From assembly GCA_947561395.2 (NCBI GenBank), contig OX387186.1, positions 4,742,835 through 4,806,834 of the forward strand: a DNA stretch of 64,000 nt. The letters are read 5' to 3'. A program made the position numbers and the translations under genes. Below the pieces are notes generated by a model. That model searched no databases, had not been told where the DNA came from, and was given only the letters and a program-made list of their open reading frames with translations. The DNA is from Buxus sempervirens (Eukaryota > Streptophyta > Magnoliopsida > Buxales > Buxaceae). Below, piece after piece: positions 1 through 11,745 of this stretch. The first letter of the stretch is position 1. Every line of letters begins with the position of its first letter.

Positions 1-228
1 CTTAAAACTACCATTTAAAATTCTAAATAGCTGTAGTCTTGTGGAAATAAAAATAAAATAAATTAAAATGTAACCTTTAGATGACAAGCAATCAGTGATG
101 AAATTTTCCTTACAAATGTTGATTTTGATGCAAAAAAAACTATGTTTTATAGAGCAATTCAAATTCTAAGTAGACATAGTACCTTCAAAATTTTGGAGAA
201 AAAAGATATGAAGTCATTAGTTCTAGTG

Positions 229-254
229 TCATATATATATATATATATATATAT
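229..254. repeat. (TA)n microsatellite
   Basis: An uninterrupted alternating TA run lies in the presumed intron upstream of the first visible MOR1 exon. Nothing else recognisable is seen in positions 1-331, which are AT-rich and read as intron. Confidence 0.85.
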
Positions 255-331
255 GGTAAGTATACCTTTGTACTTTTTGACCTGTATCTGCTATACTTAT
301 TGGATGTGACATAGACTTCCATCTCCTGCAG

Positions 332-2212
332 GTTCTTCAGAGTACAATCTTTGATGTAGACCTCGATCGTATCCTGCAAAGCATCCATATGTACTTGCAA
401 GATCTGGGGATGGAAGAAATTAGAAGAAGGTAACTTACTTATATTTCTTTTTAGAAGAAATTCAAGGAACTTTCCTTACCTTATATGCTTTAAGGTCAAT
501 TGTGATTGTTACCCAGCTTATCATATGGATTGTGGTTGATGGTAATCTGTGTTTACATAAATATAATTGTGGGCAGAGCTGGAGCTGATGACAAACCGCT
601 ACGTATGGTAAAAACTGTCCTGCATGAACTGGTTAAGCTTCGGGGTACAGCAATTAAGGGTCACCTGTCCATGGTTCCTATAGATATGGAACCCCAACCT
701 ATTATTCTTGCATATATCGACCTTAATCTTCAGGTATGTTGTAGTCATAGAATTTGACATAGATACTGTGCTTTGGTCATCTTATAAAATTGTTGTTCTT
801 TTACCCTTCCAGACTCTTGCTGCCGCAAGAATGTTGACACCATCAGGGCCTGTGGGCCAAACTCACTGGGGTGATTCTGTGACCAATAATTCATCATCTG
901 CCACACCTTCTGCAGATGCTCAACTGAAGGTTTTATTGTCTTCTGCCCTTTTTTCAGTCATCTTGTGTATTTAATTATGGTATTCTAATAATGATTGCAG
1001 AAGGTCCATTGGATTCTTCATGCAAAACTGCTGTTGTGGTTATTTATCATGTCTTGTATTTTTTATTTTTCATTAACCAGTTTGTTTCCATGTGACCTCA
1101 CAGCAAGAGCTTGCTGCAATATTCAAGAAAATTGGTGATAGGCAAACATGTGCCATTGGACTATTTGAATTGTATCGTATTACTCAATTATACCCTAAGG
1201 TGAACATATATTGGATGCAGCTTTGGTGATAATTTAGTAGTAAAATTGTCGGATGTCCTTAGGATGGTTTGAAAAATTATATAGATAGGCATGTATTTTT
1301 GTTGAATAGTTGGACTGTCTTGAATGTTCTTTTGCTTTTGTTTCTTGCAGGTTGACATATTTGCTCAGCTCCAAAATGCGAGTGAGGCATTTCGTACATA
1401 CATAAGAGAAGAGTTAGCCAAGGTGTGAATCAATCTTGTTCTCTTTAATACACTCGGGGTGGGGAAATTTTATGTTTATGAGCAGTTGGTTTTTTAATTT
1501 CATCCTATTTTTGTGTGTTTGTGTGTGATATTGTTGTTCTGCAGGTGGAAAAGAATGCAGCTGCTGGGAGGACACCTTCCAGCCTGCCGTTGTCAACTCC
1601 TCCTCCAGGGGCTCTGACCCTTTCTTCCCCTAAATTCGCACCGTTGTCACCCATACAGACAAATTCCTTAAATGACACAAAGTCACTAAATGTGAAGCAT
1701 GAATCTACAAACCTGAATTTGCCACCATCTTATTCTGAAGATGACAGGGCTTTGAATGCCATTTCTCTAAGAGGCCCTACATCTGAGCAATCAGAGTTGA
1801 GGCAACATATTGGTGATGAAAGGCTTGACAGAAATCCCTCTGGAGGTAATGTTTCAGGGATTCATTGATTGTGTTTTGCTATCTAATTCCATCCATTAAT
1901 GACAATATAATGGTGGTAAATTCATATGATGGTGTTGCAGTGAGCAGCGGGACACTGGATGCAATCAGGGAAAGAATGAAGAGCATTCAGCTGGCAGCAG
2001 CGGCTGGAAATCCAGATCCTGGAAACAAGCCATTAAGTTATACTAATGGCAATACGGATCATGGGCTCTCAAATCAATTGTCCCATGGATCAGACCGCGT
2101 GAGTATGGAGCACCCAGTGCAGACAGGGGTCCTTCCTATGGATGAGAAGGCATTGTCTGGGCTTCAAGCCAGGATGGAAAGGCTCAAAAGTGGTTCCATT
2201 GATCCCCTATAG
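332..2212 (+). CDS. MOR1: MOR1/GEM1-type XMAP215/TOG microtubule-associated protein, C-terminal part
   Basis: This is the 3' end of the plant XMAP215/Dis1 family gene (MICROTUBULE ORGANIZATION 1), a TOG-domain protein that promotes microtubule growth in cortical, spindle and phragmoplast arrays. Visible exons are 332-429, 577-733, 813-929, 1104-1199, 1351-1422, 1545-1845 and 1941-2212, all GT-AG with closing phase, giving the last 370 residues and a TAG stop. Recognisable blocks are DLDRILQSIHMYLQDLGMEE, ILAYIDLNLQTLAAARML, SEAFRTYIREELAKVEKNAA and the terminal MDEKALSGLQARMERLK, which match the plant MOR1 C-terminus as I know it. The family protein is about 2000 residues, so the TOG domains lie upstream of the window. 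The region 1545-1845 encodes a Ser/Pro-rich, probably disordered linker. The gene is cut only by the window edge and shows no internal break. The 3' UTR probably runs to about 2530. Confidence 0.95.
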
Positions 2213-3873
2213 AGAGATGAAAATGAAGTGGAGATTCTCACATTTTTCATCCAACATTGCCAGGGCATTCAAATTTTGTAAATGGCATGGCTGAGATCGT
2301 ATGCCTGTATAGATAATGTGCCTGTCATGTTGACATACTTCGTGTCGTGGGTGAATGAAAAAGGGTACAAGGTCTGGAATTTGGTTGCTGGTCTCCAATA
2401 CGCGGCTTCAAGTTGTGTCCTTGGTGTAGGGTAATCAAGAGAAGCATTGTTATTTAGAGTTGGAGGCCTTTATAATACTTGGTTAACTACATATCATAAC
2501 CCTGTGTGTACAAATGAATTGTTATTTCAAATATTTGCTAACAGCAGCATTTTATGGCTTGAGTGCTGCGTAGTCAGGTCTTTTACTTGTGTATTTATTC
2601 TACCCCGATAACATGCTCGAAAGGAAACATTATTTCACTTTTCATTTTTCATTGGCAATAATTCTGTGGGGTGAACCCATTCTCCTTTACGCCAAAAAAA
2701 GAAAAAAAAGTGAACCCATTCTTCGAATGATATGGTTATGTGTTATTTCTATTATTGTTAATAAATGAATGGTATGAAACCTGAAGAGTGGCTTCAAACA
2801 AGGAAAGCGGTTGACCTTTAGTTGCAGATAAGATGGACCTTTCTAGTTCCCGCCATACAAGAAGTTTACGCCTGGGTGGATTAAATATTTGGCATATGGT
2901 TGGAATAGACTCGAAATTTATTAATTTGGCTTTCTTTTGAGTTGGGTTTGCAAATGAATGTAATGAATAAGACTGCTTCGTTTTATATTCTTGGATTGGA
3001 TCTTTCCAATGGATTATTCTACATCTGGGTCACCAGTTCTCTTTCACCATCAGACCACCACCCACACACACACACCTCCAATCCCATCCCTTTCTTCCTC
3101 CTCTTCCAATTTATACGTACAAAATAATAAGCTCTTAAGTCTGAGATTCGATTCGCAATTTTTAAGTTTAGGTGGACATGTTCCTCTATCAATTAATTTG
3201 TCAGTTCTTATGCCTGGTTGGTACATGAAACGTGATGTTCCAGTTCCTTCCTCTTCGTCCTACTCCAAATGCACTCAGGTGTACCTCTTCCGTAATTATT
3301 ATTCACTTATATATAATTTTTACACTTCACTATCGTATTTGTGACAGAATTGTAGCAAAATCCCGTCCCTTGGGTCCGGTTTACGTTACGTCGTTTCTGC
3401 GTCTCCCGTACTAGAAGAGGAAACGAGTTGAAAAATGGCCTGCTCAACACAGGACCTGAGTCGTCTGACCCTCGAAGCCGGTCACTCTTCCTTAACTAAT
3501 GGATCTCACCACGGAAGATCTCGTCAGGACTACGCTTCCCGCCGTCAGATCCGCAGTTACAATCAGAGATTGAATATTCTCCACTAATTAAGAGCTAGAG
3601 AAAGAGTAATTAATTACCAAAAGCAAGCTGTTATTAGGACACCGACAATGTATACCAGAGGTCAGGTGTGCTTGGTTATAATAATCATTTAAGTTCTTTT
3701 TACAGGTGGCAAATCGTTTTCTCGGTGGGTGGGGGGGTGGGGGCGTCTTATTTTGGTCTTCTTTATTTCGTTGGTTGCTTTGCCTTGACAATTTGTGTGT
3801 GTTTCTGGGTGTAGATTTGTAGATTGGGAGAGAGAGAGAGAGAGAGAGAGATCTGGAGTGATCTGAAGCTCCC
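2213..3873. other. Intergenic: MOR1 3' UTR and DUF1218 upstream region
   Basis: This 1.7-kb stretch contains the MOR1 3' UTR, AT-rich spacer with a short CA run near 3061-3076, and the leader of the next gene. A 50-codon ATG-to-stop ORF (3435-3587) sits about 290 bp before the next start codon. It matches no family I know and may be chance or a uORF. No TATA box was assigned with confidence. Confidence 0.6.
3828..3850. repeat. (GA)n microsatellite in leader
   Basis: A GA dinucleotide run ends 23 bp before the DUF1218 start codon, so it is probably transcribed in the 5' UTR. GA/CT runs in 5' leaders are common in plant genes and can bind GAGA-type BBR/BPC factors. Function here is inference. 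Confidence 0.8.
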
Positions 3874-6579
3874 ATGGCGTCGAAACTGCTCTTGATCGTC
3901 GTCTTCGTCTTTGATCTAATTGCTTTTGGTCTCGCTGTTGCAGCTGAGCAGAGGAGGAGTTCTGTGAGTACTTCACTCACCTCTCCTTTTGTCCTTTTTT
4001 TCACGCTAATTCCTTTCTAAGCAGTGTTTCCTTTAGTGTATTCTCTTTTTTGCTCTTCTGTTTCGCTCATGTGGTGCTTGACATTTTAGAGTCTTTTATT
4101 GGATGCTTTGTTCTTGAATTGGTTCTTCAACTGTACTCTGTGTTTTGCTACATTTCTGGAGAAACGTAAGTTAAAAATTCGTTTGATTTGGATATTTACT
4201 TTTTTATACATCTTTCTGATGAGTTAGACAGAATTGAGTATCTAACAATGCATTTTGCCCAAAACCCCTCTTTGGTCGTAAAAACACATTTGAGGTTCTC
4301 TTAAAGGATCTGCCATGTTTTCACCCCATTAGGGATTCCCTCGAACCAAACCTAATCAAAAAGGAAAAAGAAACACGAAAAGGAAGATCTACTTCCGTTC
4401 AAATTCGTAACGGTTTCATTCTGTAACTTCTTCCTCCGATAGAAATGAAAGAAAGAGCTATGGTAGAGACGCCTTAATCTCGGATTGCTTATAATCAATG
4501 CAGCCATGCTAAGATCTCAGATATAGAAAAATGTGTTACAAATATGATTTATTAAGGAAGTTCTATGTCATTGTTTGGCCGTTGTTAGCATATTTCTAGT
4601 TCATCAAAGCTATTGTATGAAAAAGCTTTGACATATATAAGAGAATCAGAACCAAATATCTTTTTTTTTTTTTGGTGATAAATAATAGGCTTAAAAAAAA
4701 CAGGCAACAACAAGGAGAAACACAGGTTACCCATGAGAGATGGGCATGAGAGAAACAGGACAGAAGCATCTGTGGCTACCCCTGATAGCTCTTTCTTTTT
4801 CTCTCTTTTTTCCCCTTTATATCTATCTAATTTACATTTTACAAATGTTTTTATCTAACATGAAACTAAGGAAGTAATCACTAGAATCATAAGCTCAAAT
4901 TTAAGTAATGTAAGTAGATACACTATGCAGTCAAGTTCAACTTATGAAACAGCATGATTATTATAAGAGGTTTAATACTGTTAAAAGTTTTTAGATTGTG
5001 TTGTACTGTTTGAGTGTGGCTCTTACTTAGAGATGGGTCTAATTCTGGATAGGTTAACTCATTTTTGGGGAGTTCAAACCAGTTGGGCGGGGGGAGGGGT
5101 ATGGTAAGGATATATTAATAAATTCTCTAATATACCAGCTTTGGGGTTGCAACAGGGGGTCTAGGTATAAGACATTTTTAGCCTTACTGATGTAACTTTT
5201 CTCTGAATGGTGTATTCCTCTCTCTCTCTCCCGTGGACATAGGAACAATGCCAAACCACGTAAATCTGTTCACACAGTTTTTCACTTGATCTTTCTTAGT
5301 TATCTCATGGTTTAGTATTTCAACAAGTGAATGAGTGACAATTGAATAAAAAGTTCATGAACTGAAAATAGAGATTAAAAAAAAATTTGAACTTACGTGC
5401 TATACATCGATCCTTCCCCACTTCTGGAATTTCTACTGTAAAATGTCTTGATGTGAAGATGATTTTCTGTTGGTTTTTCATGTTGCATCAACTGAACCAA
5501 GAAATCTTTATATAACAGGCAAAGATCATGCCAGATGCCGAGAAAAACTTTAATTTCTGTGTCTATGACTCAGACATTGCAACTGGCTTTGGTGTGGGTT
5601 CTTTTCTGTTTCTCATGGCTAGTCAAATCCTTGTAATGGTGGCAAGCAGATGTTTCTGCTGTGGGAAGGCTTTGAATCCTGGAGGTTCTAGGGCATGGGC
5701 AATCGTCCTATTCATCATCTGCTGGTAATTTCCCTTGTCAATGCAATCATGTGAAATTGCAGTCTTGGTTGCAAGGTGTTTGCTAAGTTTACCAATGGGA
5801 AAATTAACTTTTAGTGATACTTTTTCAAAATAATTAAGATTCAGTCAGCAAAGGTTTTTGTTTTAAATTTTAATGATTCTTTATCAAAATAATTAATTTT
5901 TAGTGACATTTCACTGTTAGCAATAAATTCGTCCAAAAACACCCTCATACAACTCACTTTCAGGACTTGTACAAGCAATAAAATGACTTGTACCTTGAGT
6001 GAGTGATTTGTACAAGCCATTTGGATGAGTGATGTAAGGGCATTCATGGAATAGTTGATATGTAATAGTAAAATGTCACTAAAAAAAATTATTTTGATAT
6101 AGGTTCATTAAAAGTTAAAATTCAAAAGTTTGCTGATTGAATCTTAATTATTTTGAAAAAGTATCTCTAAAAATTAATTGTCCCTTTACCAATTAACATT
6201 TACAAATCTGCAATTGTTTTCAGATATTTTAGCTAACTTTTTCTCATCATTCACTCAATTATTTCACTTTCATGAATGCATATCATTTTTAACGGATAAA
6301 ATTGCATCGATCTATCTCAGGGTAACATTCATTATTGCGGAGGCATGTTTGCTAGCAGGCGCAGTAAGGAATGCGTATCACACCAAGTATGCTTTGTTTT
6401 TTGCTGACCAGTTTTCCTGCCAGACTTTGAGAAAGGGAGTCTTTGCAGCAGGGGCAGCATTCGTTGTCTTCACTGGCATAGTTTCAGAGTTCTATTATGT
6501 TTGCTATTCAAAGGCCAATGATGGTTTCAATACTTCATATGGTAAAGACACTGGTATCAGGATGGGAAGCTACAGCTGA
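3874..6579 (+). CDS. DUF1218 (Fb34/MWL-type) four-helix membrane protein
   Basis: Three exons (3874-3963, 5519-5724, 6321-6579) encode 184 residues, the usual size for the plant DUF1218 family, whose members include cotton fibre protein Fb34, VCC and the MODIFYING WALL LIGNIN proteins. The N-terminus (MASKLLLIVVFVFDLIAFGL) is a signal-anchor-like helix. Further hydrophobic segments lie near residues 51-73, 86-107 and 138-162. Conserved pieces include CVYDSDIATGFGVG, the cysteine cluster RCFCCG, and the terminal FTGIVSEFYYVCYSKA. The start is the first ATG after the GA-rich leader and opens directly into the helix. The protein probably sits in the ER or plasma membrane. Some relatives affect lignin content or vein patterning, but the biochemical role of this one is unknown. 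Intron 1 is 1.56 kb. Intron 2 contains a MITE (5797-6184) that makes up about two thirds of its length without disturbing splice sites. Confidence 0.93.
5797..6184. mobile_element. Mutator-type MITE in DUF1218 intron 2
   Basis: A 388-bp element is bounded by terminal inverted repeats (left GGGAAAATTAACTTTTAG, right arm reading GGGACAATTAATTTTTAG on the minus strand). It is flanked by a perfect 9-bp direct repeat TTTACCAAT at 5788-5796 and 6185-6193. A 9-bp target duplication and G-starting TIRs are typical of Mutator-like elements. The interior has no convincing coding capacity; a short antisense ORF recurs in the 15-kb relatives only because the DNA is homologous. It resembles the pair at 15.0-15.8 kb. 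Confidence 0.88.
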
Positions 6580-7227
6580 GCTTACCACAAGTAACACAAT
6601 ATGGAGAGATAAGACTCTTTCATTCTCTAGATTGATTAGTAACTCCAGCTATTTCTGAGTTCCATTTCAAGTTTCTGGTGCTGTTTAGTTAGTTGGGCAA
6701 AGAGGAAGAGAGGGAGTCAGCATGTTATGATAGATTTGTTTCTCTGACTTCTTGTGATGGATTTTGTTTGTTTATTTTGCTGTTTACATGTATGCAACTG
6801 CTGATGATATATAATACTGCCACAGAAATTTAACTTTTTTGCATATTGAGAAAGAATTGAGCAAACGCGTTGGTGTTATGAACGAGGCAGTGCTAACTAG
6901 TGTGAAGATGTGTATGTTCTTTTTTTATTTTTCTGTTGAATCTTCTCAAGAACATGAGAGGGATCATGCATTTCAGAACAATTCTAGATTAGACCTGTTT
7001 TTAAAATTGATTCGTGATGTTGCTAAAGTTTGCAGGTGGACAGAGTACATCCCTATGTGCCCAAAAATCAATGGACGGAGTACCCTTTCAGGATCAGAGA
7101 AAATTTCCTTTTTCTTGTGTGGAACTCAAGCATGGGCTATGTGTATTATGCTTCAGTATCCGCCAAAAAGGTCTCTATCGAGAAAGGGGGGGTCGAAAGA
7201 ACATATTAATTTCCGCAACCATTGGGT

Positions 7228-7405
7228 GACACAAGGTTCATAATTAGTTAATTTGAAACTAATTAATCATTTTTTTATTATGTTGGATTTCAAATTCAAC
7301 CATGATTAGTTAATTTGACACAAGGGTCATGATTAGTTAATTTCACTGCTTACCAGCTTGATGTTTTTTTTTTGGTTGGATTTCAAATTTAATCATGTTA
7401 ATTGC
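7228..7405. repeat. Two-copy tandem duplication, about 89-bp unit
   Basis: Two adjacent units each begin with GACACAAGG, continue with a variant of ATGATTAGTTAATTT and end with TTGGATTTCAAATT. They are AT-rich and diverged. No coding content is seen. Confidence 0.7.
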
Positions 7406-8828
7406 ACAAATCCACTAGCCTGTCTACTAATAGTATGAAATTTCAATTGACCTAATAAGTTTTAATTTAATTGGTTTCATGTTAACCAGTAGAGTATTCT
7501 TATCTAATAGGATCTTGATCAAGAAGATGTATCCAGATGTATTAGCAAATTCGACAAGGGAGCCTTAATCACGTGGGGCCCACTTAGATAAACAGCCCCT
7601 TCAATGTACAAGAGTACTGGTGGATCGTTATAACAAGGAGAATTGTTTTGTTTGTGGAAGATAATATTTGAAACAAAAATGAAGGGCGAAAATCTTAGAG
7701 GAATATCCCCTGTTATCTTTAACGATTATAGTGTAATATGAATAATTTTATTATGTTCAACCCAAAGGAGCTTTGGCACAGGAGGGTGGTGTTGCTTCAT
7801 TCCCAAATAACATTAAATCTGTCAACCGGTAAGTGGCTTGAATTTCCACTTTCATTTATAAATACAAAGTTCGACGAAATCTATGTAAATCCAACGAATA
7901 GCAGCTCAACACCTCACCTCTCACACAGTTCAAGTTTACCTAGATTTTATTTTAATAACTATATATATATATTCAACCAACAAAAGTAATGGATAAGCTT
8001 CCCGTTAATGCTTCAAGCTTTCCTTTACATCCCTTCTATAATATAATATTTTTCTGCACTCAATTTCATCTCTACCGAAAGCTTGTCTGCAGTGTACAGC
8101 TATCATTGTTTTGGTGCGTGGACGGAGTCCCTAATCATGTGAGCTGACCCTGTTGTGATCGAAGGGTTCTCGTAAATAGCTTTTCAAGATAAATATCATA
8201 ACCCAGAGCCAACCAGACAGGGACACGTTTCACCGAGCTGGAACGTCGAAAACGATATTTTAGAGTATTATTATTATTCAATCCGTTTGGAAATTTAATT
8301 CGGCTACGACGTGGGACTGCGTGACAGGTTACCACCCAGGCACCGACACGTATACACTCCACCGACTAAGCACACCAGTTTGTTTGTTGTTGACTTTGCT
8401 TGGGGCAGGCGGTCATGGCCTGTGACGGTTTGCGTCATGCACCGAAAGTGAGAACCCCCAAAACGTCCAAACAAAAAAAATCCACCGTGTTGTACCTTGA
8501 CACTCTCCCCAACATGTGTTTTAAAAGGTAAATCACGGACGGCAATGTGTTAGGTTAACCGGCTCACCTGATGGACCCGGTTGGTTTTGTTCTTTTTCGG
8601 TTTGACTCAACTCCATATTCACATTAAGATGGACTTTTCGTAGTTGAACTTTAAGTACTCATGTCCACGTACAAGTATGTGAAGAGTTTCTACTGGATAG
8701 TTAATAGGTAGAAGTAGTGTTTTAAATCTTGAAAATCATACTGTATTGTTTATGGCCGGTACCAATTATTGAGAAATTATAGTTGGGCCTTCCTATACAC
8801 AGTGTTGAGAATTGTGCAATCTGAATAA

Positions 8829-9020
8829 CAAAAAAAAATAGAGAGAAGAATAAGAACAAGAATATTCAAATTTAAGTGATTCGGCAATGTGTCTATGTTC
8901 ACTGTGTATGGTAAAATTTTTTATTATAAAAAATGTCATAGGGTTACATTCATGTATATATGCCAATCCTAAACCCGTTATTTCTTAACTCCCCAAAATA
9001 CCCTTTACTGTACCCAAAAT
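8829..9020. repeat. Dispersed repeat, copy 1 (degraded)
   Basis: This stretch shares an ordered set of short motifs with copies at about 26.94-27.12 kb and 38.67-38.96 kb: a GTGATTCGGC-type motif, a following CTATGTTCAC-type motif (CCTACGTCCATGG in the best copy), then AGGGTTACA, and an AATCCTAA/CCCCAAAATACCC tail. The arrangement looks like the LTR or leader region of an old retroelement family. Assignment to a superfamily is inference. Confidence 0.45.
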
Positions 9021-9515
9021 GTGAACCGCTGTTTCCAACACATACTTACACATTTACTCATTTGTTTAAGCTTTTAGGTACAATGGTTGTTTAATATTGT
9101 ATCGAAACGGGAGGTCTTGTGTTCTTCTCTTGGTGGTGAGTTTGCCTTAACATTTATTTGTATCCAGCATGTGGGGTTGGCGACGAGACCAACTGAGATT
9201 TAAAACCCTAGGTGGAAGATCTTTTTCCTTCTTGTCTACAGATGGTGTGTAAATATACATGTGTGTATATTTATGTATTTATTGTTCATATATTTTATTA
9301 ATTTGGAAAGCTTTAATTTATATTTTTCTATTTGAGCTTGCTAACAAGCAAGCTTCATTAGATGACTTTTTAGAAGTACCGGAATCCATTCAACTCTTTC
9401 AAAATAGCTAGCGAAAGTTTACTTAAAGCTTTTACTTGACTTTACGTACATCCCGTCCGAGCCAATAATTGGGCTAAAATCCGGTCGGTCCGGTATAGGA
9501 AGAACGTTGGTCGAG

Positions 9516-9523
9516 TATAAATT
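9516..9523 (+). promoter_or_regulatory. Candidate TATA box upstream of the ERF gene
   Basis: TATAAATT is followed by non-AT-rich leader-like sequence. It lies about 850 bp before the ERF start codon, so use of this site would imply a long leader or a 5' UTR intron. A second weaker candidate, TTATAAGG near 9931-9938, lies closer to the gene. Which one is used cannot be told from sequence. Confidence 0.35.
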
Positions 9524-10368
9524 AGAGAGTCGTCACCTGTAGCACGAATCGCACACAGGACCCTTCAGACTGCAAATAGAAAAGTCAATCAAAGCAGCAA
9601 GGAGAAGAAACTTCCATCAGAGATCGACTTCTCATGGTATCTGTGTGTGCCAGATCATTCCTTAACCGCCCTTAAAACCCTTACTTCAAATTCAAACAGA
9701 AACAAAGACTTTACTTGGCATTCTAACAGCGGAAGGAGGATGGCGTTTCGAAATCAGCAGACAACACGAGAGAGACAGAGAGTCGTTTAAGAGACGGAAG
9801 ATGGGAAGAAAAGTCGTTGATTGGTCAGGATACAGGAAAGGAGAATTGGAGTGGAAGCGACGACACATAGGCAAAATCCTTGTGGGGTCCATGCCCACCA
9901 CCTCTCTACGGACCCAAATCTTTTGCTGCTCTTATAAGGCTTCTCCTGTCCCGTCTCTTCCTCTCTAAATCTAAAGCTCACACTCGTCTCGTTCCTTATT
10001 CTGCTTGTCCAGGCAAGTACCCCCTCCTACTGCTACAGAGCAGAAGAGAACTTTGGATTGCTTCTCTGGGCTTATTCGCTGCGGCCGCTCGCTCTCTCCC
10101 GGACCAGCTCTCTGCTCTTTCTTTCTGTATATATTTGTCTTTGTGTATGTCTTTGGGGATGGGTTGCTTGGGGCAGAATTTGGAATTTTTGTTCCCGATT
10201 GTGTTTTTATTCGATCTTTGATCCTTAAGTTTGAACAAAGGTGGGTTGTTTTTCTTTTCAAGTTTCGAACAAAGATTTTAATCCTGGTTTTTGGGATTTT
10301 TGTTCTCCTTTTGTTTACCCTGTCGAGTCCTGGAAGAGCGGGCGGCTATTAAAGCAGCGTTCTTCACC

Positions 10369-11745
10369 ATGGCAACATCAGGGAAAAGTAGCAGATCGAA
10401 ACCGGGGGTCGATGGCGGTGGCATATCTCTGATGGCGCCGACAAACAAGGGACGTCAATGGAAGCCAGTTTTTGAAGAAGCTTCTGTGTCCCCAAGGCCT
10501 CTCAAGAAGACCCGAAGCCCAGAACGTCACGACCCATCTCATTACTCTGCTTCCTTCTCCCACCAGACAACCCCCGAGCTCCCAATCTTTCTCTCTTCTC
10601 CTTCTTTTTCTAGTGCCACGGATGGAGTTCCAGTTTCTGCTCCGTCTTCTTCCTCGCGGCTCGTGTTTCCTTTTGCCTTTGATGGCTCTCAATCAACTGA
10701 AATACCCCAACATTACAGAACGACACCTTTGCCTCTGTTCCAACCCCCACAGCAGCAGCATCAGAATCAGCAGCAAATGATCTCTTTCGCACCTAATAAT
10801 CAGGGGATGGGTTACCCTCCATACTTCATGGGAGAAACTCAATCATCCCAGCATCGGCAGCAGCTTCTCCAGTATTGGAGCGATGTGCTCAATCTCAGTC
10901 CTCGTGGGCGACTGATGATGATGAACAGATTGAGCCACGATGGTGGGCCTCTGTACAGGCCTCCCGGTCCTACGGTCACCACCACCACCAAGCTCTACAG
11001 AGGAGTTAGGCAACGCCACTGGGGCAAATGGGTAGCCGAGATTCGCCTTCCTCGCAACAGGACTCGCCTTTGGCTGGGCACCTTCGACACAGCTGAAGAT
11101 GCTGCATTGGCCTATGATCGCGAGGCCTTCAAGTTGAGAGGGGAGAATGCCCGCCTCAATTTCCCTGAACTTTTCCTCCGCAAGGACAAGACAGACACAG
11201 TAGCTTCGACGGCTCCAAGTTCATCGTCTTCTTCGTCTATTTCCCATGAAAATTTGAAGCCCAGTCGGTTCCCAGAGCAGCTCCAACAACCTCCAGTGGG
11301 TCTCGGTTTTGAGGATCAGCACTTGGAGATCAAGCCTACACCTCAAGGAGACAATTCCAACAATGCTCAGGATGATAGGTCTCATTTTCAGGGCAATTCT
11401 CCTTCTGCATTGGGATCGAGTGAGGTCACGGCAAGCGATGAAGCTCAGGCACCCACCCCAGCATCTGGGACAGGAGATGGCCCTTCAGTGTCTGCTGAAT
11501 TGGTGTGGGGAGATTTGGAAGAAGCTTGGTTCAATGCCATACCAGCTGGATGGGGTCCTGGTAGTCCGGTTTGGGATGACCTCGACAATAGTCTTTTGCT
11601 TCAACCCCATCTTGCAATACCCAATTCCTTCCAACAGGAAGTGGACGGTATTGATCTCCAAGTGCAGCAAGACATCTCCGCGTCAGCTTCATCATCATCT
11701 TCTTCTTGTCCTATGAAGATGTTCTTTAGGAAGGATGGGAACTGA
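10369..11745 (+). CDS. AP2/ERF transcription factor, group I (DREB A-6; ERF053/ERF054/RAP2.4-like)
   Basis: A single exon encodes 458 residues. The start is ATG 10369 in a favourable ACCATGG context; the open frame extends upstream but contains no earlier ATG. The AP2 DNA-binding domain spans about residues 208-266, beginning [20 protein letters not shown], with the [17 protein letters not shown] core and the RLNFP end. The WVAEIRLP signature and the run of shared sequence before the domain place it with group I/A-6 factors, which in Arabidopsis act in drought, heat, light and wounding responses by binding DRE/GCC-type elements in the nucleus. Upstream lie a basic Lys/Arg patch (about 36-45), a Gln-rich segment (about 123-139), and the [13 protein letters not shown]-type motif. 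The C-terminal part is Ser-rich and acidic with VWGDLEEAW and VWDDLD motifs, likely activation regions. It is intact; a CT-rich tract follows in the 3' UTR near 11811-11834. Confidence 0.92.
   Translation: MATSGKSSRSKPGVDGGGISLMAPTNKGRQWKPVFEEASVSPRPLKKTRSPERHDPSHYSASFSHQTTPELPIFLSSPSFSSATDGVPVSAPSSSSRLVFPFAFDGSQSTEIPQHYRTTPLPLFQPPQQQHQNQQQMISFAPNNQGMGYPPYFMGETQSSQHRQQLLQYWSDVLNLSPRGRLMMMNRLSHDGGPLYRPPGPTVTTTTKLYRGVRQRHWGKWVAEIRLPRNRTRLWLGTFDTAEDAALAYDREAFKLRGENARLNFPELFLRKDKTDTVASTAPSSSSSSSISHENLKPSRFPEQLQQPPVGLGFEDQHLEIKPTPQGDNSNNAQDDRSHFQGNSPSALGSSEVTASDEAQAPTPASGTGDGPSVSAELVWGDLEEAWFNAIPAGWGPGSPVWDDLDNSLLLQPHLAIPNSFQQEVDGIDLQVQQDISASASSSSSSCPMKMFFRKDGN

Larger units (their letters stand above)
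6580..10368. other. Intergenic: DUF1218 3' UTR to ERF leader
   Basis: No supported protein gene was found. An ORF at 6839-7243 has no family resemblance and is treated as noise. The segment contains a tandem duplication (7228-7405), a degraded dispersed repeat (8829-9020), and from about 9500 the promoter and leader of the ERF gene, with TATA-like sequences at 9516 and 9932. A stretch near 9075-9215 is vaguely retroelement or tRNA-like but too degraded to call. Confidence 0.6.

Noticed and set aside
3588-4004. 138-codon minus-strand ORF
   Set aside because: It is antisense to DUF1218 exon 1 and is driven by the GA repeat (Ser-Leu runs) and a G-rich tract; no family match.
6839-7243. 134-codon open stretch downstream of DUF1218
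   Set aside because: It overlaps another frame's ORF, has no domain or family resemblance, and lies in the 3' flank; chance is the simpler explanation.
9075-9215. Possible tRNA-like or primer-binding-site-like sequence
   Set aside because: Only loose resemblance to retroelement sequences; no cloverleaf and no flanking LTR could be found.
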